Positions 38,889 to 47,298 of a DNA stretch of 64,000 nt are shown here, piece by piece. Position 1 is the first letter of the stretch. Each line of letters opens with the position of its first letter. The notes beneath the pieces were generated by a model, which was not told the origin of the DNA, did no database searches, and saw only the letters and a list, made by a program, of their open reading frames with translations. Both the position numbers and the translations under genes were made by a program. The stretch comes from Tranquillimonas alkanivorans. GTDB taxonomy: Bacteria; Pseudomonadota; Alphaproteobacteria; Rhodobacterales; Rhodobacteraceae. The stretch spans positions 1-64,000 of the forward strand of contig NZ_FOXA01000012.1 of NCBI RefSeq assembly GCF_900115595.1. Reading direction: 5' to 3'.

Positions 38889-39176
38889 TCACGTTCCGCC
38901 GTCCCCCGACCCCCGCGCCGCGTCGGGGTGGCCCGCCATGAAGTGCCGCAGCACCACGAACAGCCGCTTCGCCTCGTCCTTGTCCCGCCTGTGCAGGGCG
39001 TCGCGAATGTCTTCGCAGATCATGGTCTGCACCCTCGCGGGGCCGTGATGGGCGTGCATCACGTAGTCGCCCAGCACCGCCGCGTCGAGCTCGGGCAGGT
39101 GCTCGTGCTCGGCCACCGCGGCGATCTCCTCGCGCGTCAGGATGGTCATGTCCTCGATGTCGTCCAGCGTGATCAT
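38889..39176 (-). CDS. Conserved-looking cytosolic hypothetical protein
   Basis: 95 residues from ATG 39176, preceded by GGGAGGAGGCG. MITLDDIEDMTILTREEIAA... with HEHLP, MHAHHGP and RHFMAGHP: six or more His and an acidic N-terminal half, all helical. No domain named. His-rich helices might bind a metal, but there is no direct sign. Divergent from the membrane-protein gene at 39328. Confidence 0.75.
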   Translation of the reverse strand: MITLDDIEDMTILTREEIAAVAEHEHLPELDAAVLGDYVMHAHHGPARVQTMICEDIRDALHRRDKDEAKRLFVVLRHFMAGHPDAARGSGDGGT

Positions 39177-39327
39177 CGCCTCCTCCCGTGCCATGCCACG
39201 CCGTCCAGTGTGCCCCATGCGGGCCGGGTCTGTCTTGACCTGCGTCATCCCGGCGCTGACGCCGAGGAACCCTGCCGCCGCCCGACCCGTTGGAATCTTA
39301 ACCGCAAGCAAGCACGGGAGGCACGCC

Positions 39328-39582
39328 ATGGACCGTCTTTCCATCCTGCTCACCCTGATGACGGGCGCCGTTCTGACGGGCGGGCTGGCCATCCTGTTCT
39401 TCACGTTCAACTGGTATTCGTGGTGGAGCGTCGGCGTCGCGGCGGTCATCGGATTCGCCCTGGCCTGGCCCTTGGCCTATGTCATCAGCCGCAAGGTGAA
39501 GCGCGACGACCCGAACTGGCGCGAGGATCGCGTGAAAGACGCGAAGAAGCCGGTCCCGCCGCCCGACGCGCCCGAGGTCTGA
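39328..39582 (+). CDS. Small membrane protein
   Basis: 84 residues; two membrane helices (about 5-28 and 32-53), then a charged, Pro-rich C-terminus KRDDPNWREDRVKDAKKPVPPP. GGGAGG at 39316-39321. Likely co-transcribed with the cytochrome b561 gene 34 nt downstream. Function unknown. Confidence 0.8.
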   Translation: MDRLSILLTLMTGAVLTGGLAILFFTFNWYSWWSVGVAAVIGFALAWPLAYVISRKVKRDDPNWREDRVKDAKKPVPPPDAPEV

Positions 39583-39616
39583 AACGCCCGCCGCGAGACA
39601 CGCAAAAGGAGCCGCC

Positions 39617-40144
39617 ATGTCCCGCCCCGGCCACTATCACCGGCATCAGCTCATCCTGCACTGGATGACGGTGCTGGTCGTGATCATGCAGTACCTGTTC
39701 AACGGCGCGATGCAGAGGGCCTACGCGACCGGGCTGGAGACGGGGGTATTCCCCCTCGACGGTTCGGCGCTGATGCATGCCGTGGGCGGGTCGCTGATCC
39801 TCGTCTTCATGCTCTGGCGCCTGACGCTGCGCTTCACCCACGGCACACCGCCCCCGCCCGACAGCGAGCCGGGCTGGATGCAGGTCGTGTCGCGCGGAAC
39901 GCACTGGGCGTTCTATGCGGTGCTGCTGGCCATGCCGCTGACGGGAATGACCGCCGTGCTCACGCTCGAGCCGGTCTGGGGCACGGCGCATGAATGGCTG
40001 CGGATCGCGCTTCTGGTGCTGATCGTGATGCACGTCTCGGGCGCGCTGTTGCACGCCTTTCGCAAGGACAGTGACGCGCACCGCCGCATGCTGCGCGCCG
40101 ACCCGCCGCAGACGCCGGCGACCGGCCCGGGCACCCGGCGCTGA
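39617..40144 (+). CDS. Cytochrome b561-family protein
   Basis: 175 residues, four membrane helices. Candidate haem-ligand histidines: His15 (ILHWM), His54 (LMHAVGG), His95 (GTHWAFY) and His139 (VMHVSGALLH). This is the prokaryotic di-haem b561 (YodB/CybB) type, moving electrons from quinol or superoxide in the inner membrane. AAAAGGAG before the ATG. Histidine numbers counted by eye. Confidence 0.9.
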   Translation: MSRPGHYHRHQLILHWMTVLVVIMQYLFNGAMQRAYATGLETGVFPLDGSALMHAVGGSLILVFMLWRLTLRFTHGTPPPPDSEPGWMQVVSRGTHWAFYAVLLAMPLTGMTAVLTLEPVWGTAHEWLRIALLVLIVMHVSGALLHAFRKDSDAHRRMLRADPPQTPATGPGTRR

Positions 40145-40147
40145 GGC

Positions 40148-40912
40148 TCAGGCGTCGAGGAAGGCGCGGACCGAGGCTTCGAATTCGCGCGGTTTCTCGG
40201 CGTGCAGCCAGTGGCCCGCGCCTGACAGCTTCGCGAAACGCGCCTTCGGGAACAGGTCGCGGATGACGTCCCGGTGCTCGGGGAGGACGTAGTCGCTGTT
40301 TTCGCCCGACAGGAAGAAGGCGGGGCCGTCGAAGGTGTCGCCGATGTCCACGGGCCAGCCGACGATCCGCTCCATCTCGGCCGCAAGCACGTCGAGGTTC
40401 AGCTTCCAGCACTTGCCCTTGAGGTCGAGCGACTGGAGCAGGAACGCCCGCACGCCCGGCGTCTCGACCACCTCGGCCAGCTTCGCGTCGGCGTCCGAGC
40501 GCAGGCGCACGTCGGACAGGTCAAGCACGCGCATCGCGTCGACGAGGTGCATCTGCGTGTGGCCATAAGCGACGGGCGCGATATCGGCGACGACCAGCCG
40601 CCGCACCTTTTCCGGGTGCAGCAGAGCCAGCGCCATGGCGGCCTTGCCGCCCATCGAGTGGCCGATGACGTCACACTGCCCGTCGATCATCCCGGCCAGA
40701 TCCTCGGCCATCTCGTGATAGCCGTGGCTGTCGGCCCACGGGCTGTCGCCGTGGTTGCGCATGTCGACGGCGGTTACGGGCCCGCGATCGGACAGGCGCT
40801 TGGCGATGACGCCCCAGTTCCGGGCCGAGCCGAAGAGTCCGTGCGCGATCAGCACGGGCACGGCGTCGCCGTCCGAGGGATGTTCGATCGTGGCGAGGGG
40901 GAGGGGGGGCAT
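40148..40912 (-). CDS. Alpha/beta-fold hydrolase (YbfF-like esterase)
   Basis: 254 residues. Oxyanion motif AHGLFGSARNW, nucleophile elbow GHSMGG, catalytic His in GAGHWLHAEKP. Closest in layout to YbfF-type acyl esterases; substrate unknown. Its GTG/ATG start is 8 nt after the glyA stop in the same direction, so it is likely in the glyA transcript. Confidence 0.9.
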   Translation of the reverse strand: MPPLPLATIEHPSDGDAVPVLIAHGLFGSARNWGVIAKRLSDRGPVTAVDMRNHGDSPWADSHGYHEMAEDLAGMIDGQCDVIGHSMGGKAAMALALLHPEKVRRLVVADIAPVAYGHTQMHLVDAMRVLDLSDVRLRSDADAKLAEVVETPGVRAFLLQSLDLKGKCWKLNLDVLAAEMERIVGWPVDIGDTFDGPAFFLSGENSDYVLPEHRDVIRDLFPKARFAKLSGAGHWLHAEKPREFEASVRAFLDA

Positions 40913-40920
40913 CGGCCCCC

Positions 40921-42216
40921 TCAGAGTTCGGGGTAGATCGGGAAGCGGGCGCAGAGCGTGGCGACCTCGCCCTTCACCTTCTCCTCGACGGCGGCGTTGC
41001 CGTCCTCGCCGTTGGCGGCGAGCCCGTCCACGACCTCGACGATCCAGTCCGCGATCTGCCGGAACTCCGGCTCGCCGAATCCGCGGGTCGTCCCGGCCGG
41101 GGAGCCCAGGCGGATGCCGCTGGTCACCGTCGGTTTCTCAGTGTCGAAGGGAATGCCGTTCTTGTTGCAGGTGATGTGCGCGCGGCCTAGGGCGGTTTCG
41201 GTCGCGTTGCCCTTCACGCCCTTGGGACGCAGGTCCACCAGCAGCAGGTGGCTGTCGGTGCCGCCGGTGACGATGTCGAGCCCGCCTTTCATCAGCTGGT
41301 CGCCCATCGCCTGGGCGTTCTTGATGACCTGCTGCTGGTAGGTCTTGAACTCGGGGCGCAGCGCCTCGCCGAAGGCCACGGCCTTGGCGGCGATCACGTG
41401 CATCAGGGGGCCGCCCTGGATCCCGGGGAAGATGGCCGAGTTGACTTTCTTCGCGATAGCCTCGTCGTTGGTCAGGATCATGCCGCCGCGCGGGCCGCGC
41501 AGGGTCTTGTGCGTCGTCGTCGTGGCGACGTGCGCGTGCGGGAAGGGCGAGGGGTAGTGGCCCGAGGCGACGAGGCCCGCGAAGTGCGCCATGTCCACCA
41601 GCAGGTAGGCGCCGACGCTGTCCGCGATTTCGCGCATCTTGGCGAAGTCGATGATGCGCGGAATGGCCGAGCCGCCGGCGATCAGCATCTTCGGCTTGTG
41701 CTCGGCGGCAAGCGCGGCGATCTGGTCATAATCGATTTGCAGGTCCTGCTGGCGCACGCCGTACTGCACGGCGTTGAACCACTTGCCCGACTGGTTCGGC
41801 TTCGCGCCGTGGGTCAAGTGGCCGCCGGCATCAAGGCTCATGCCCAGGATGGTGTCGCCGGGCTGAAGAAGTGCGGTGAACACGCCCTGGTTGGCCTGGC
41901 TGCCCGAGTTCGGCTGGACGTTGGCGAACGCCACGCCGAACAGCTCTTTCGCGCGCTCGATCGCCAGTTTCTCGGCCACGTCGACGTACTGGCAGCCGCC
42001 ATAGTAGCGGCGGCCCGGATAACCCTCGGCGTACTTGTTCGTCATCACCGAGCCCTGCGCCTCCATCACCGCGGCCGAGACGATGTTCTCCGATGCGATC
42101 AGCTCGATCTCGTCGCGCTGACGGCCGAGTTCGGAGCGGATGGCGCCGAAAAGCTCGGGGTCGCGGGTCGAGAGGGTCTCGGTGAAAAAGCCGGAATCGC
42201 GGTGCGGAGCGTTCAT
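40921..42216 (-). CDS. glyA: Serine hydroxymethyltransferase
   Basis: 431-residue PLP enzyme, serine + THF to glycine + methylene-THF. [10 protein letters not shown], the [15 protein letters not shown] segment and the PLP-lysine motif [14 protein letters not shown] are diagnostic. ATG 42216 with GGGAGAG upstream. Divergent from the NAD kinase gene, 178-nt gap; no glycine riboswitch was recognised. Confidence 0.98.
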   Translation of the reverse strand: MNAPHRDSGFFTETLSTRDPELFGAIRSELGRQRDEIELIASENIVSAAVMEAQGSVMTNKYAEGYPGRRYYGGCQYVDVAEKLAIERAKELFGVAFANVQPNSGSQANQGVFTALLQPGDTILGMSLDAGGHLTHGAKPNQSGKWFNAVQYGVRQQDLQIDYDQIAALAAEHKPKMLIAGGSAIPRIIDFAKMREIADSVGAYLLVDMAHFAGLVASGHYPSPFPHAHVATTTTHKTLRGPRGGMILTNDEAIAKKVNSAIFPGIQGGPLMHVIAAKAVAFGEALRPEFKTYQQQVIKNAQAMGDQLMKGGLDIVTGGTDSHLLLVDLRPKGVKGNATETALGRAHITCNKNGIPFDTEKPTVTSGIRLGSPAGTTRGFGEPEFRQIADWIVEVVDGLAANGEDGNAAVEEKVKGEVATLCARFPIYPEL

Positions 42217-42394
42217 CTGGGTCTCTCCCTTCGATGACGGGGCGGGGTTGCGGGCTCTTTAACGGATGACGCAACGGTTCAAAAGGCCCCAATGCGACGC
42301 ACCGCAGCGCGCCGGCGGCGCGGACGGCGGCATCGCATGCTTGTGTTTCGTCGCGTCGCTTGCGATGCCTTGCAGGGAACGAGGGGAGAGCGCG

Positions 42395-43156
42395 ATGGCG
42401 CCCAGGATCGCCTTCATGGCCAGTCCCACGGACGAGGCGCAGCGGGCCCGCGCCCGGCTGTGCGACGCCTATGGCGACGCCCCGCCCGAGGATGCGGACG
42501 TGATCGTGGCGCTGGGCGGCGACGGTTTCATGCTGCAGACGCTGAACGCGACGATGCACCTGCAAACGCCGGTCTACGGCATGAATTGCGGCACCATCGG
42601 CTTTCTGATGAACGAGTTCGGCGAGGAGAACCTCCTCGCCCGGCTCGAGGCGGCCGAACTCGAGGTGATCAATCCGCTGGTGATGACGGCGGCGGCCGAT
42701 GACGGCAAGCTGCACGAGGCGCTGGCGATCAACGAGGTGTCTTTGCTGCGCGCGGGGCCGCAGGCCGCGAAGCTCAGGATCAGCGTCGATGGCACGGTGC
42801 GGATGGAAGAGCTGGTCTGCGACGGCGCACTCCTGTCGACGCCGGCGGGCTCGACCGCCTACAACTATTCCGCCCATGGCCCGATCCTGCCCATCGGGGC
42901 GGACGTGCTGGCGTTGACGGCGATGGCAGCCTTCCGCCCCCGCCGCTGGCGCGGGGCGCTGCTGCCCAAGGCGGCGAAGGTGCGCTTCGACGTGCTCGAG
43001 CACGCCAAGCGGCCGGTGATGGCCGACGCCGACAGCCGCTCGGTCCGCAACGTGCTCTGGGTCGAGATCCGCAGCGAGCCTGCGGTCGAGCACCTGTTGC
43101 TCTTCGATCCCGGCCACGGGCTGGAAGAGCGGCTGATCCGCGAGCAGTTCGTCTGA
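42395..43156 (+). CDS. nadK: NAD kinase
   Basis: 253-residue NAD kinase, short form. GGDG at 41-44, the [12 protein letters not shown] segment, and [19 protein letters not shown] for NAD binding. Makes NADP from NAD. ATG 42395 follows GAGGGGAGAGCG; earlier in-frame codons are not family-like. Confidence 0.95.
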   Translation: MAPRIAFMASPTDEAQRARARLCDAYGDAPPEDADVIVALGGDGFMLQTLNATMHLQTPVYGMNCGTIGFLMNEFGEENLLARLEAAELEVINPLVMTAAADDGKLHEALAINEVSLLRAGPQAAKLRISVDGTVRMEELVCDGALLSTPAGSTAYNYSAHGPILPIGADVLALTAMAAFRPRRWRGALLPKAAKVRFDVLEHAKRPVMADADSRSVRNVLWVEIRSEPAVEHLLLFDPGHGLEERLIREQFV

Positions 43157-43157
43157 A

Positions 43158-43313
43158 TCAACGCCCGTCGAAGGGCACGCAATCGCGCGCCTGGAAGGAC
43201 CGCACCGGATCGTCGGTTCCGACCGTGCGACCGCTCATCGGATAGGTGCCGGGGGCGCAGGCGCCGAGCGTGACGGCGGCGCCGAGGACGAGGCAGGCGA
43301 ATTTGAACGTCAT
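43158..43313 (-). CDS. Small lipoprotein under a predicted FNR-type operator
   Basis: 51 residues; lipoprotein signal with lipobox LGAC (Cys19), then APGTYPMSGRTVGTDDPVRS and a second Cys near the end. AAGGAGTATTTTC before the ATG at 43313. An FNR-like box (43390-43403) lies 41.5 bp from the start site implied by a TACCCT -10 element (43367-43362). Function unknown; outer-membrane or inner-membrane anchoring not resolved. Confidence 0.75.
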   Translation of the reverse strand: MTFKFACLVLGAAVTLGACAPGTYPMSGRTVGTDDPVRSFQARDCVPFDGR

Positions 43314-43361
43314 GAAAATACTCCTTCGGATGCAGCCGCATCCGCGCTTCCAATGTGACGT

Positions 43362-43403
43362 AGGGTAACACAGGCCGCGTCGCGTGCGCTTGATGTGAAT
43401 CAC
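43362..43403 (-). promoter_or_regulatory. Predicted class II FNR-dependent promoter
   Basis: TTGATGTGAATCAC (43390-43403) matches TTGAT-N4-ATCAA in nine of ten positions. On the - strand TACCCT (TAnnnT) at 43367-43362 gives a start near 43355, 41.5 bp from the box centre, the usual position for FNR activation. The other direction has no matching -10 box. Confidence 0.55.
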
Positions 43404-43445
43404 GCTCCATCGAATAGGGACCCCAGCGAAGGGCTGACCGAGGCA

Positions 43446-43496
43446 GCGAATTTTCGTCGAAAATTCGCAGTCTCCGGTTTTTCGACGAAAAATCGG
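43446..43496. repeat. Two tandem palindromes upstream of the curli-like genes
   Basis: First: arms GCGAATTTTCG (43446-43456) and its exact complement (43458-43468) around one T. Second: CCGGTTTTTCG (43474-43484) and its complement with one mismatch (43486-43496) around one A. Both share TTTTCGnCGAAAA. A related inverted repeat is at 47074-47099. Could be operators or a small repeat family. Confidence 0.65.
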
Positions 43497-43661
43497 TGCC
43501 TTGCCGCCGTCGCTATCCGATGACGGCGGGGTCGAAGGCGGATAACGCCGTGACGAAATTGCCTGTCCTCCGCCGCGGCCCCCATCGTCGGCGCATCGGC
43601 ACCCTGCGCCACGGCGCAAAGCCGTCACAGCGAACCGCACCACGTGCACAAGGAGCAGACG

Positions 43662-44102
43662 ATGACCCTCACCACCACGATCCGCACCGCCCTTTTGTCC
43701 CTCACGCTTGCCGCAGCCGCCGTTCCGGCCGTTGCGGGCGGCGGCTCGCGCCTGTCGGTCGAGCAGTTCGGTTGGCAGAACGAGCTGGGCGTCGCGCAGC
43801 ACGGCGGCCGCAACCGGCTGACCGTCACGCAGGACGGGCACCGCAACACGGCGCTGTCGTCGCAGGACGGCCACCGCAACCGCGTGGTCATCGGCCAGGC
43901 GGGCGGCCATCACCGCGCCGACGTTCTGCAGACCGGGCGCTGCAACGTCGCGGGCGTGGCGCAGTTCGGTCGCAACAACAGCGCCACCACCACGCAAAGC
44001 GGCCGGTGCAACGCGCTCGGGGTGATTCAGTCCGGCCGTGGCAACACGGCCGACGTGATCCAGCGCGGCAGCGGCAACGTCACCGTGATCGTGCAGGATT
44101 GA
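43662..44102 (+). CDS. Curlin-repeat protein (CsgA/CsgB-like)
   Basis: 146 residues; signal peptide about 1-23 (cut near VPAVA). The mature part is a run of curlin-type strands built on Q-x-G-x-x-N: VEQFGWQNELGVAQHGGRN, VTQDGHRNTALSSQDGHRN, LQTGRCN, AQFGRNNSATTTQSGRCN, IQSGRGNTADVIQRGSGN. Curlins are secreted and form extracellular amyloid. Unusual Cys in two GRCN turns. AAGGAG at 43650-43655. First of three genes. Confidence 0.88.
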   Translation: MTLTTTIRTALLSLTLAAAAVPAVAGGGSRLSVEQFGWQNELGVAQHGGRNRLTVTQDGHRNTALSSQDGHRNRVVIGQAGGHHRADVLQTGRCNVAGVAQFGRNNSATTTQSGRCNALGVIQSGRGNTADVIQRGSGNVTVIVQD

Positions 44103-44157
44103 CCGGCGCGGGCGGCCCTCGCGCCGCCCGCCGCCCCGCAGCACAAGGAGAGACGCC

Positions 44158-44574
44158 ATGACACGCAGACCCTCGAACCTCCCGGCGCGCCAGGCCGCGC
44201 TGGCCCTGCTCCTGCCCGCGACACTGGCGCTCGCCGGCGCCTGCGCCGTTTCGGCCGCATCCGACGGTACCGCCGACGGCCCCGTGCGGTGCGAGATCGC
44301 GGTCGCGGACACCGCGGGGGGCGTACGCCTCGTAGGGATCGCGCGCGCCGACCGCCCCGTCTCCGGCACGTTCGAGATGCAGATCGAGAAGCGCCGGGGC
44401 GGCGGCTCGGCGGTGATCGAACAATCGGGCACCTTCTCGGCCGCCTACGGCACGCCGGACACGCTGAGCCTGGCGACGCTCGGCGGGCAGGCGGCGGATT
44501 ACGACGCCGAGCTCACCCTGAAATGGGAGGGTAAGCGCACCGTCTGTCGCCTGCACGACGCCATCAACCTCTGA
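44158..44574 (+). CDS. CsgH-like curli assembly protein
   Basis: 138 residues; signal sequence about 9-33 with a GAC near its end. The domain VRCEIAVADTAGGVRLVG... SGTFEMQIEKRRGGGSAVIEQSG... ADYDAELTLKWEGKRTVC is an Ig-like beta sandwich with a likely disulfide, as in CsgH of alpha-proteobacteria, a periplasmic inhibitor of premature amyloid formation. Lies between two curlin genes, supporting the call. CAAGGAGAG precedes the ATG. Confidence 0.8.
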   Translation: MTRRPSNLPARQAALALLLPATLALAGACAVSAASDGTADGPVRCEIAVADTAGGVRLVGIARADRPVSGTFEMQIEKRRGGGSAVIEQSGTFSAAYGTPDTLSLATLGGQAADYDAELTLKWEGKRTVCRLHDAINL

Positions 44575-44598
44575 TCCCTCAGCGAAAGGAGCCACGCC

Positions 44599-44994
44599 AT
44601 GTTCACCCGCATCGCCACCGCCGCCACGCTCGCCCTGTCCCTCGGCTTTGCCGCGCCCGCGGCGGCGGGCGGCAGCGTGACCTTCAACTTCGCGCCGCGG
44701 GGGGACGGGGCGCGGACCCTCGGCGCGCTTCTGAGCGCTTACGCGCTGACGAAGGACCTGGAGAACGAGGCGGAGGTGCGCCAGAGGGGCGAGGACAACA
44801 CCGCCGGGACGCGCCAGCGCGGGCGCGGAAACCGCGCGCTGATCGAGCAGGACGGCGCGGGGCACGAGGGGAGCATAAGCCAGACCGGCAACGGCAACCT
44901 CTATGGCCTGTTCCAGAAGGGCCGCGGTACGACGGCTCACGTGAAACAACGCGGCGACGGGCGCGCCGGGCTGACGTTCCAGTACGGCTGGTGA
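44599..44994 (+). CDS. Second curlin-repeat protein
   Basis: 131 residues; signal peptide about 1-23. Repeats VRQRGEDNTAGTRQRGRGN, IEQDGAGHEGSISQTGNGN, FQKGRGTTAHVKQRGDGR follow the curlin spacing, with some N replaced. An Ala/Leu-rich stretch (38-52) precedes them. Shorter and less regular than the first curlin, it could be the CsgB-like nucleator. AAAGGAG before the ATG. Confidence 0.82.
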   Translation: MFTRIATAATLALSLGFAAPAAAGGSVTFNFAPRGDGARTLGALLSAYALTKDLENEAEVRQRGEDNTAGTRQRGRGNRALIEQDGAGHEGSISQTGNGNLYGLFQKGRGTTAHVKQRGDGRAGLTFQYGW

Positions 44995-45029
44995 GGCAGG
45001 GCCCCGCCCGCATGCCGGGCGGGGTTGCC
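44995..45029. terminator. Bidirectional hairpin between the curli-like set and prpE
   Basis: CCCCGCCCG (45002-45010) pairs with 45016-45024, and GGCA (44995-44998) with 45026-45029. It separates convergent genes. Only a short T stretch is present in either direction. Confidence 0.6.
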
Positions 45030-45030
45030 G

Positions 45031-46923
45031 TTACGCCCTGGCGAGCCCGATGCCGCCGAGCGCGCCGCGGATCTCGTCCAGGATCGCGGGGTCGTCGATG
45101 GTCGCCGGGACCTTGACCTCGGCCCCGTCCGCGATCTTGACCATGGTGGCACGCAGGATCTTGCCCGAGCGGGTCTTGGGCAGCCGGTCCACCACCGCGA
45201 CGTGCTTGAACGCCGCCACCGGGCCGATCTGGTCGCGCACCAGCGCCACGCATTCCTTCGCGATCTCGTCGTGCGGCCGCTCGACCCCCTTGGTCAGGCA
45301 GACGAAGCCCACGGGCAGCTGGCCCTTGAGCTCGTCGCTCATCCCGATCACCGCGCATTCGGCCACGTCGGGATGGGAGGCCAGCACCTCCTCCATGGCG
45401 CCGGTCGACAGGCGGTGGCCGGCGACGTTGATGACGTCGTCGGTGCGGGCCATGATCCAGAGGTACCCGTCCTCGTCCACGTAACCCGCGTCGCCGGTCT
45501 CGTAGTAGCCGGGGAAGTGGTCGAGATAGGCCTTGCGGAACCGCTCTTCCGCGTTCCACAGCGTCGGCAGCGTGCCCGGAGGCAGGGGCAGCTTCACTGC
45601 GATCGCGCCGAGCGTGCCGGCGGGCACCGGATGCCCGCCCTCGTCGAGGATGCGCACGTCGTAGCCCGGCATCGCGACCGAGGGCGAGCCGACCTTGACC
45701 GGCAGGTGCTCGATGCCCACGGGGTTGGCGGCGATGGCATAACCCGTCTCGGTCTGCCACCAATGGTCGATGACCGGCACGCCCAGCATGTCCGCCGCCC
45801 AGTTCACCGTGTCCGGATCCGCACGTTCTCCGGCGAGGTAAAGCGCGCGCAGGCCGCTCAGGTCGTATTTCTTCAGGTACTCGCCCTTCGGGTCCTCGCG
45901 CTTGATGGCGCGGAAGGCGGTGGGCGCGGTGAAGAACGACCGGACCTTGTGTTCCGAGATCACGCGCCAGAACGTGCCGGCGTCGGGGGTGCCGACCGGC
46001 TTGCCCTCGAACACGATGGTCGTGTTGCCGTGGATCAGCGGGGCGTAACAGATGTAGCTGTGCCCGACGACCCAGCCCACGTCCGAGGCGGCCCAGAACA
46101 CCTCGCCTGGATCGACGTTGTAGATGTTCTTCATCGTCCAGTTCAGGGCGACCAGGTGGCCGCCGGTGGGCCGGACCACGCCCTTGGGCTGCCCGGTCGT
46201 GCCCGAGGTATAGAGGATGTAGGCCGGGTGGTTGCCCTCGACCGGGACGCAGTCGGCGGGTTCTACGCCGTACTGGAAGCCGTGCCAGTCGAAATCGCGC
46301 CCGTCCTCCAGCTTCGCGACCTCCTGCTCGCGCTGGAAGATGACGCAGAAGTCGGGCTTGTGCCTGGCTTGTGCCAGCGCCCCGTCGAGCAGCGGCTTGT
46401 AATGGACGATGCGCCCTGGCTCGATCCCGCAGGAGGCGGCGATGATCGCCTTGGGCTTGGCGTCGTCTATACGCACGGCCAGTTCGTGCGCCGCGAAGCC
46501 GCCGAAGACGACCGAGTGGATCGCGCCCAGCCGGGCGCAGGCCAGCATCGCTTCCAGCGCCTCGGGCACCATCGGCATGTAGATGATGACGCGATCGCCC
46601 TTGCCCACGCCCTTCGCCTTCAGCGCCCCGGCGAGAGAGGCGATGCGGTCGCGCAGCTCGGCATAGGTGATCGCGTGCTTGGTATGGGTCACCGGGCTGT
46701 CGTGGATGATGGCCACGCGGTCGCCGTACCCGGCCTCAACGTGCCGGTCGACGGCGTTCCAGCAGGTGTTCACCAGCCCGTCCGAGAACCATTCGTACAT
46801 CGGCGCCTTGTCGTCGAAGAGCGCCCTGGACGGCATCCTCTCCCACTCGATGGCGCGCGCCTGCTCCATCCAGAACCCCTCGGGGTCCCGCTTCCACGCG
46901 TCAAAGACCTCCGCGTAGCTCAT
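45031..46923 (-). CDS. prpE: Propionyl-CoA synthetase
   Basis: 630-residue AMP-forming acyl-CoA synthetase. ILYTSGTTGQPKGVVRPTGGH for ATP, YLAGERADPDTVNW and DHWWQTETGYA are closer to PrpE than Acs; catalytic lysine in PKTRSGKILRATM, a known target of acetylation reversed by sirtuins. Activates propionate for the methylmalonyl-CoA or methylcitrate route. GGGAGGAGACGGCC before the ATG. Acs cannot be fully excluded. Confidence 0.9.
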   Translation of the reverse strand: MSYAEVFDAWKRDPEGFWMEQARAIEWERMPSRALFDDKAPMYEWFSDGLVNTCWNAVDRHVEAGYGDRVAIIHDSPVTHTKHAITYAELRDRIASLAGALKAKGVGKGDRVIIYMPMVPEALEAMLACARLGAIHSVVFGGFAAHELAVRIDDAKPKAIIAASCGIEPGRIVHYKPLLDGALAQARHKPDFCVIFQREQEVAKLEDGRDFDWHGFQYGVEPADCVPVEGNHPAYILYTSGTTGQPKGVVRPTGGHLVALNWTMKNIYNVDPGEVFWAASDVGWVVGHSYICYAPLIHGNTTIVFEGKPVGTPDAGTFWRVISEHKVRSFFTAPTAFRAIKREDPKGEYLKKYDLSGLRALYLAGERADPDTVNWAADMLGVPVIDHWWQTETGYAIAANPVGIEHLPVKVGSPSVAMPGYDVRILDEGGHPVPAGTLGAIAVKLPLPPGTLPTLWNAEERFRKAYLDHFPGYYETGDAGYVDEDGYLWIMARTDDVINVAGHRLSTGAMEEVLASHPDVAECAVIGMSDELKGQLPVGFVCLTKGVERPHDEIAKECVALVRDQIGPVAAFKHVAVVDRLPKTRSGKILRATMVKIADGAEVKVPATIDDPAILDEIRGALGGIGLARA

Positions 46924-47073
46924 GGCCGTCTCCTCCCTGCGGTCACGATGACGTTACGCGGCGTCGCGGCGAGCGGGCAAGCCGGTCGTCTGCGCTATCC
47001 GGTCACTGTTGGCGTTAACGGAGAAGAAGGCTGCGGGGCTCATCGATCGCATCGGCCTTGCCCGTGCGGGGGG

Positions 47074-47099
47074 CGTTTTCGACATCGGCGTCGAAAACG
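47074..47099. repeat. Inverted repeat of the TTTTCGAC type
   Basis: CGTTTTCGAC (47074-47083) and its exact complement (47090-47099) around a 6-nt loop, in the gap upstream of the 21-codon frame at 47183. Shares TTTTCG/CGAAAA with the palindromes at 43446-43496. Confidence 0.6.
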
Positions 47100-47182
47100 G
47101 ATTAGCGACTCGGGTCGCGGCGGCGCATGATGCGGGGCAGGGCCGGGCATGGCGCCCGCCCGCTCATCAAGGATCCGTTGCC

Positions 47183-47248
47183 ATGGGCGACAAGAAGGAC
47201 ACGAAGAAGCAGCCGTCGAAACCGGGCTCGAAGCCGTCCGCGAAGTAA
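47183..47248 (+). CDS. Candidate 21-residue Lys-rich peptide
   Basis: MGDKKDTKKQPSKPGSKPSA then K, stop TAA. AAGGA (47169-47173) lies 9 nt before the ATG and a strong terminator begins 13 nt after the stop, so the unit has every mark of a short gene. It could instead be part of a small RNA. Highly basic and disordered. No homologue known to me. Confidence 0.45.
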   Translation: MGDKKDTKKQPSKPGSKPSAK

Positions 47249-47260
47249 TTCCCTCAGGTG

Positions 47261-47295
47261 CGCGCCGCTGCAGTGCCCCCGCAGCGGCGCGTTTT
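47261..47295 (+). terminator. Terminator after the 21-codon frame
   Basis: Perfect 11-bp stem (47261-47271 with 47281-47291), 9-nt loop, then TTTT. It reads on the + strand. The convergent maeB ends 4 nt further. Confidence 0.75.
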
Positions 47296-47298
47296 CGT

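Larger units (their letters stand above)
43314..43661. promoter_or_regulatory. Regulatory region between the lipoprotein and curli-like genes
   Basis: 348 nt without a gene. Holds an FNR-type box (43390-43403), two tandem palindromes (43446-43468, 43474-43496) and an 8-bp hairpin (43504-43511 with 43522-43529). It must contain the promoters of both divergent transcripts; only that of the lipoprotein is recognisable. Confidence 0.6.

Noticed and set aside
39235-39248. FNR-like TTGACCTGCGTCAT between divergent small genes
   Set aside because: Three departures from TTGAT-N4-ATCAA and no convincing -10 box at the matching distance.
42217-42394. Glycine or other riboswitch upstream of glyA
   Set aside because: No recognisable aptamer core in the 178-nt gap on the - strand.
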